Of a stretch of DNA of 6,436 nucleotides, positions 5,058-6,436 are shown one piece after another. Source of the DNA: an uncultured Clostridia bacterium (GTDB lineage: Bacteria > Bacillota > Clostridia > Lachnospirales > Bianqueaceae); contig CANOUM010000095.1 in assembly GCA_947570515.1 (NCBI GenBank), positions 1 through 6,436 of the forward strand, read 5' to 3'. The first letter of the stretch is position 1. The number at the start of each line of letters is the position of its first letter. The notes beneath the pieces were generated by a model. That model was given only the letters and a program-made list of their open reading frames with translations, did no database searches and was not told where the DNA came from. Both the position numbers and the translations under genes were made by a program.

Positions 5058-6436
5058 CTCACTACCGCTTGCACTAAGGGCAATCACAGGAATCTGCCCC
5101 ATACCGGCATCATGCAGTGCTTTGCGAATGAACCCTACATAGTTCGATGCGCGGCATCCGCCGCCTGTTTGCGTAATAGCCAGCGCTACCTTGTTGATAT
5201 CATACTTTCCGCTTTTCAGCGCCGCCATCATCTGACCCGCTACCAGAATGGTCGGATAGCAGGCGTCATTATTGATATACTTCAGTCCTTCTTCAACAGC
5301 CTGATGATCTACCGTAGGCAAGATCTCTACCCGGTATCCCGATTTCTCAAAGGCATGCTTTAACAGCCGAAAATGTATGGGCGCCATCTGCGGTACCAAA
5401 ATAGTGTAATCCCGTTTCATTTCCTCTGTGAACATAACCTTATCAAATGTATACGGCTGCGCTGCGGGGCATACCGGCTGATCCCCGTTTTTACGCTCTT
5501 TCTCCTCAACCGATGCCTTGAGAGAACGCAAACGGATACGAATCGCTCCCAGATTGCTGCCCTCATCAATTTTAATCAGCGTATAGCTTTTATCATGACT
5601 ATGTAAAATCTCCATTACCTGATCTGCTGTTACAGCGTCTACGCCACAGCCAAAGGAAACCAGCTGTACCAGCTCCAGATCCGGCTGGCTACCGACAAAT
5701 TCTGCCGCATCATACAGCCGGGAATGATAGCTCCATTGATCCAGCACCCGAAGCGGCCGCTTCAGCTGCGAAAGGTGAGCTACGCTGTCTTCAGAAAGCA
5801 CCGCCATTCCAAGCTCTGTGATGATCTTTTCCAGTCCATGATTGATTTCCGGATCCACATGATACGGCCGGCCGGCCAGCACGATGCCATGCATTCCTTT
5901 TTCCCGCATGGCTTTAAGAATCTCTTCTCCTTTAGCCTGAACCTCTTTGCGATAGGTCTCCAGCTCGGCATACGCCGCATCCACCGCTTGATCAACTTTG
6001 TCTTGACTGATCAGGAACTGAGCTGACAGCGCCTGATAAAGCTCTTGCTTCACACTCACACTGTCGTTCAGATTCAGAAACGGATTCATAAAGGTAATAC
6101 CGCTTTCTTCCAGGGCCTCTACATTATTTTTAATTGTCTCCGGATAAGAGGTAACAATCGGACAGTTATAGTGATTATCCGTTCCTTCTTTCAGCACTCT
6201 CTCGTAAGGAATGCAGGGATAAAAGATGAACGGCGTCTTCTGCTTGATAAGCTGCATAATATGACCATGCACAAGCTTCGCCGGATAGCATACAGATTCG
6301 GAAGGAATGGTTTCCATGCCTGCCTCAAACGTTTGCTTGGTGGTGCGCGGCGTCAGACGGACCGAAAATCCGAGCTGTGTAAAAAATGTAAACCAAAATG
6401 GATAATTCTCATACTGATTCAGGGCTCTCGGGATCC
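5055..6436 (-). CDS. Acyl-CoA dehydratase activase-related iron-sulfur protein (DUF2229 region), 5' end outside window
   Basis: The frame enters from the right edge at 6434 and gives 459 residues before a TAG; the ATG at 6317 is internal, not the start. It starts with IPRALNQYENYPFWFTFF, typical of the DUF2229 part of giant (about 1400-residue) proteins that carry ATPase activase domains (BcrAD/BadFG, HgdC-like) upstream. Candidate iron-sulfur cysteines, numbered from the first visible residue, are C49 (SVCYPAKLVHGH), C74 (FYPCIPYE), C91, C263 (SFGCGVDA), C392 (NNDACYPTI) and C427 (TGGGCRASNY). VLAGRPYHVDPEINHGLE (about 185-202) is also conserved. Relatives of the activase domain drive ATP-dependent low-potential electron transfer to 2-hydroxyacyl-CoA dehydratases in amino-acid fermentation. 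The substrate of the giant fusions is not established to my knowledge. The sequence continues in frame past the stop to 4197. Confidence 0.88.
   Translation of the reverse strand, partial: IPRALNQYENYPFWFTFFTQLGFSVRLTPRTTKQTFEAGMETIPSESVCYPAKLVHGHIMQLIKQKTPFIFYPCIPYERVLKEGTDNHYNCPIVTSYPETIKNNVEALEESGITFMNPFLNLNDSVSVKQELYQALSAQFLISQDKVDQAVDAAYAELETYRKEVQAKGEEILKAMREKGMHGIVLAGRPYHVDPEINHGLEKIITELGMAVLSEDSVAHLSQLKRPLRVLDQWSYHSRLYDAAEFVGSQPDLELVQLVSFGCGVDAVTADQVMEILHSHDKSYTLIKIDEGSNLGAIRIRLRSLKASVEEKERKNGDQPVCPAAQPYTFDKVMFTEEMKRDYTILVPQMAPIHFRLLKHAFEKSGYRVEILPTVDHQAVEEGLKYINNDACYPTILVAGQMMAALKSGKYDINKVALAITQTGGGCRASNYVGFIRKALHDAGMGQIPVIALSASGSE

Noticed and set aside
4758..5363. Plus-strand 201-residue open frame opposite the activase-like gene
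   Set aside because: It has no recognisable domain and no good ribosome site, and it overlaps strongly conserved minus-strand coding sequence on both sides of the TAG.
6431..6436. BamHI-type GGATCC at the right edge, possibly a cloning junction
   Set aside because: The left edge has no matching site and the reading frame passes straight through it with conserved family sequence, so it is probably coincidence.

Overview
The window looks like chromosomal DNA from an endospore-forming, anaerobic member of the Clostridia, probably Lachnospiraceae-like. The grounds are the spoIIIA sporulation operon, a giant 2-hydroxyacyl-CoA dehydratase/activase-type protein typical of amino-acid-fermenting Clostridia, strong AGGAGG-type ribosome binding sites, and moderate GC content. 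The placement is inferred from gene content, not from a database match. Every supported gene lies on the minus strand, so reading order is from high to low coordinates. No tRNA, rRNA, mobile element or CRISPR array is visible, and no stretch over 300 bases lacks a gene.

Right part (6436 to 4197): one long reading frame that enters from beyond the right edge and encodes the C-terminal half of a giant activase/dehydratase-like iron-sulfur protein (DUF2229 region plus the following conserved C-terminal region). The frame is intact for 745 codons except for one in-frame TAG at 5055-5057, inside an otherwise conserved segment. The gene is therefore either a fresh nonsense allele (pseudogene), a sequencing error, or read through.

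Middle part (4196 to 3121): a 62-residue protein made almost entirely of Asn, Gln, Arg and Glu, with an excellent ribosome binding site, ends at a strong hairpin terminator. A single-gene unit for a HAD-superfamily phosphatase follows and has its own terminator.

Left part (3121 to 1): a predicted sigma-E promoter abuts the HAD terminator and leads into spoIIIAA-AB-AC-AD-AE. These genes are tightly packed, with overlapping or nearly touching ends. They encode the mother-cell side of the SpoIIIA-SpoIIQ channel (secretion-like ATPase, GspF-like membrane protein, small membrane proteins, large polytopic membrane protein), which supports late forespore gene expression. SpoIIIAE runs off the left edge; spoIIIAF, AG and AH would be expected beyond it.

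Most of the window is ordinary. The two things worth a second look are the in-frame amber codon in the activase-like gene and the alternating-Asn micro-protein. I did not see convincing evidence of a wholly new system.
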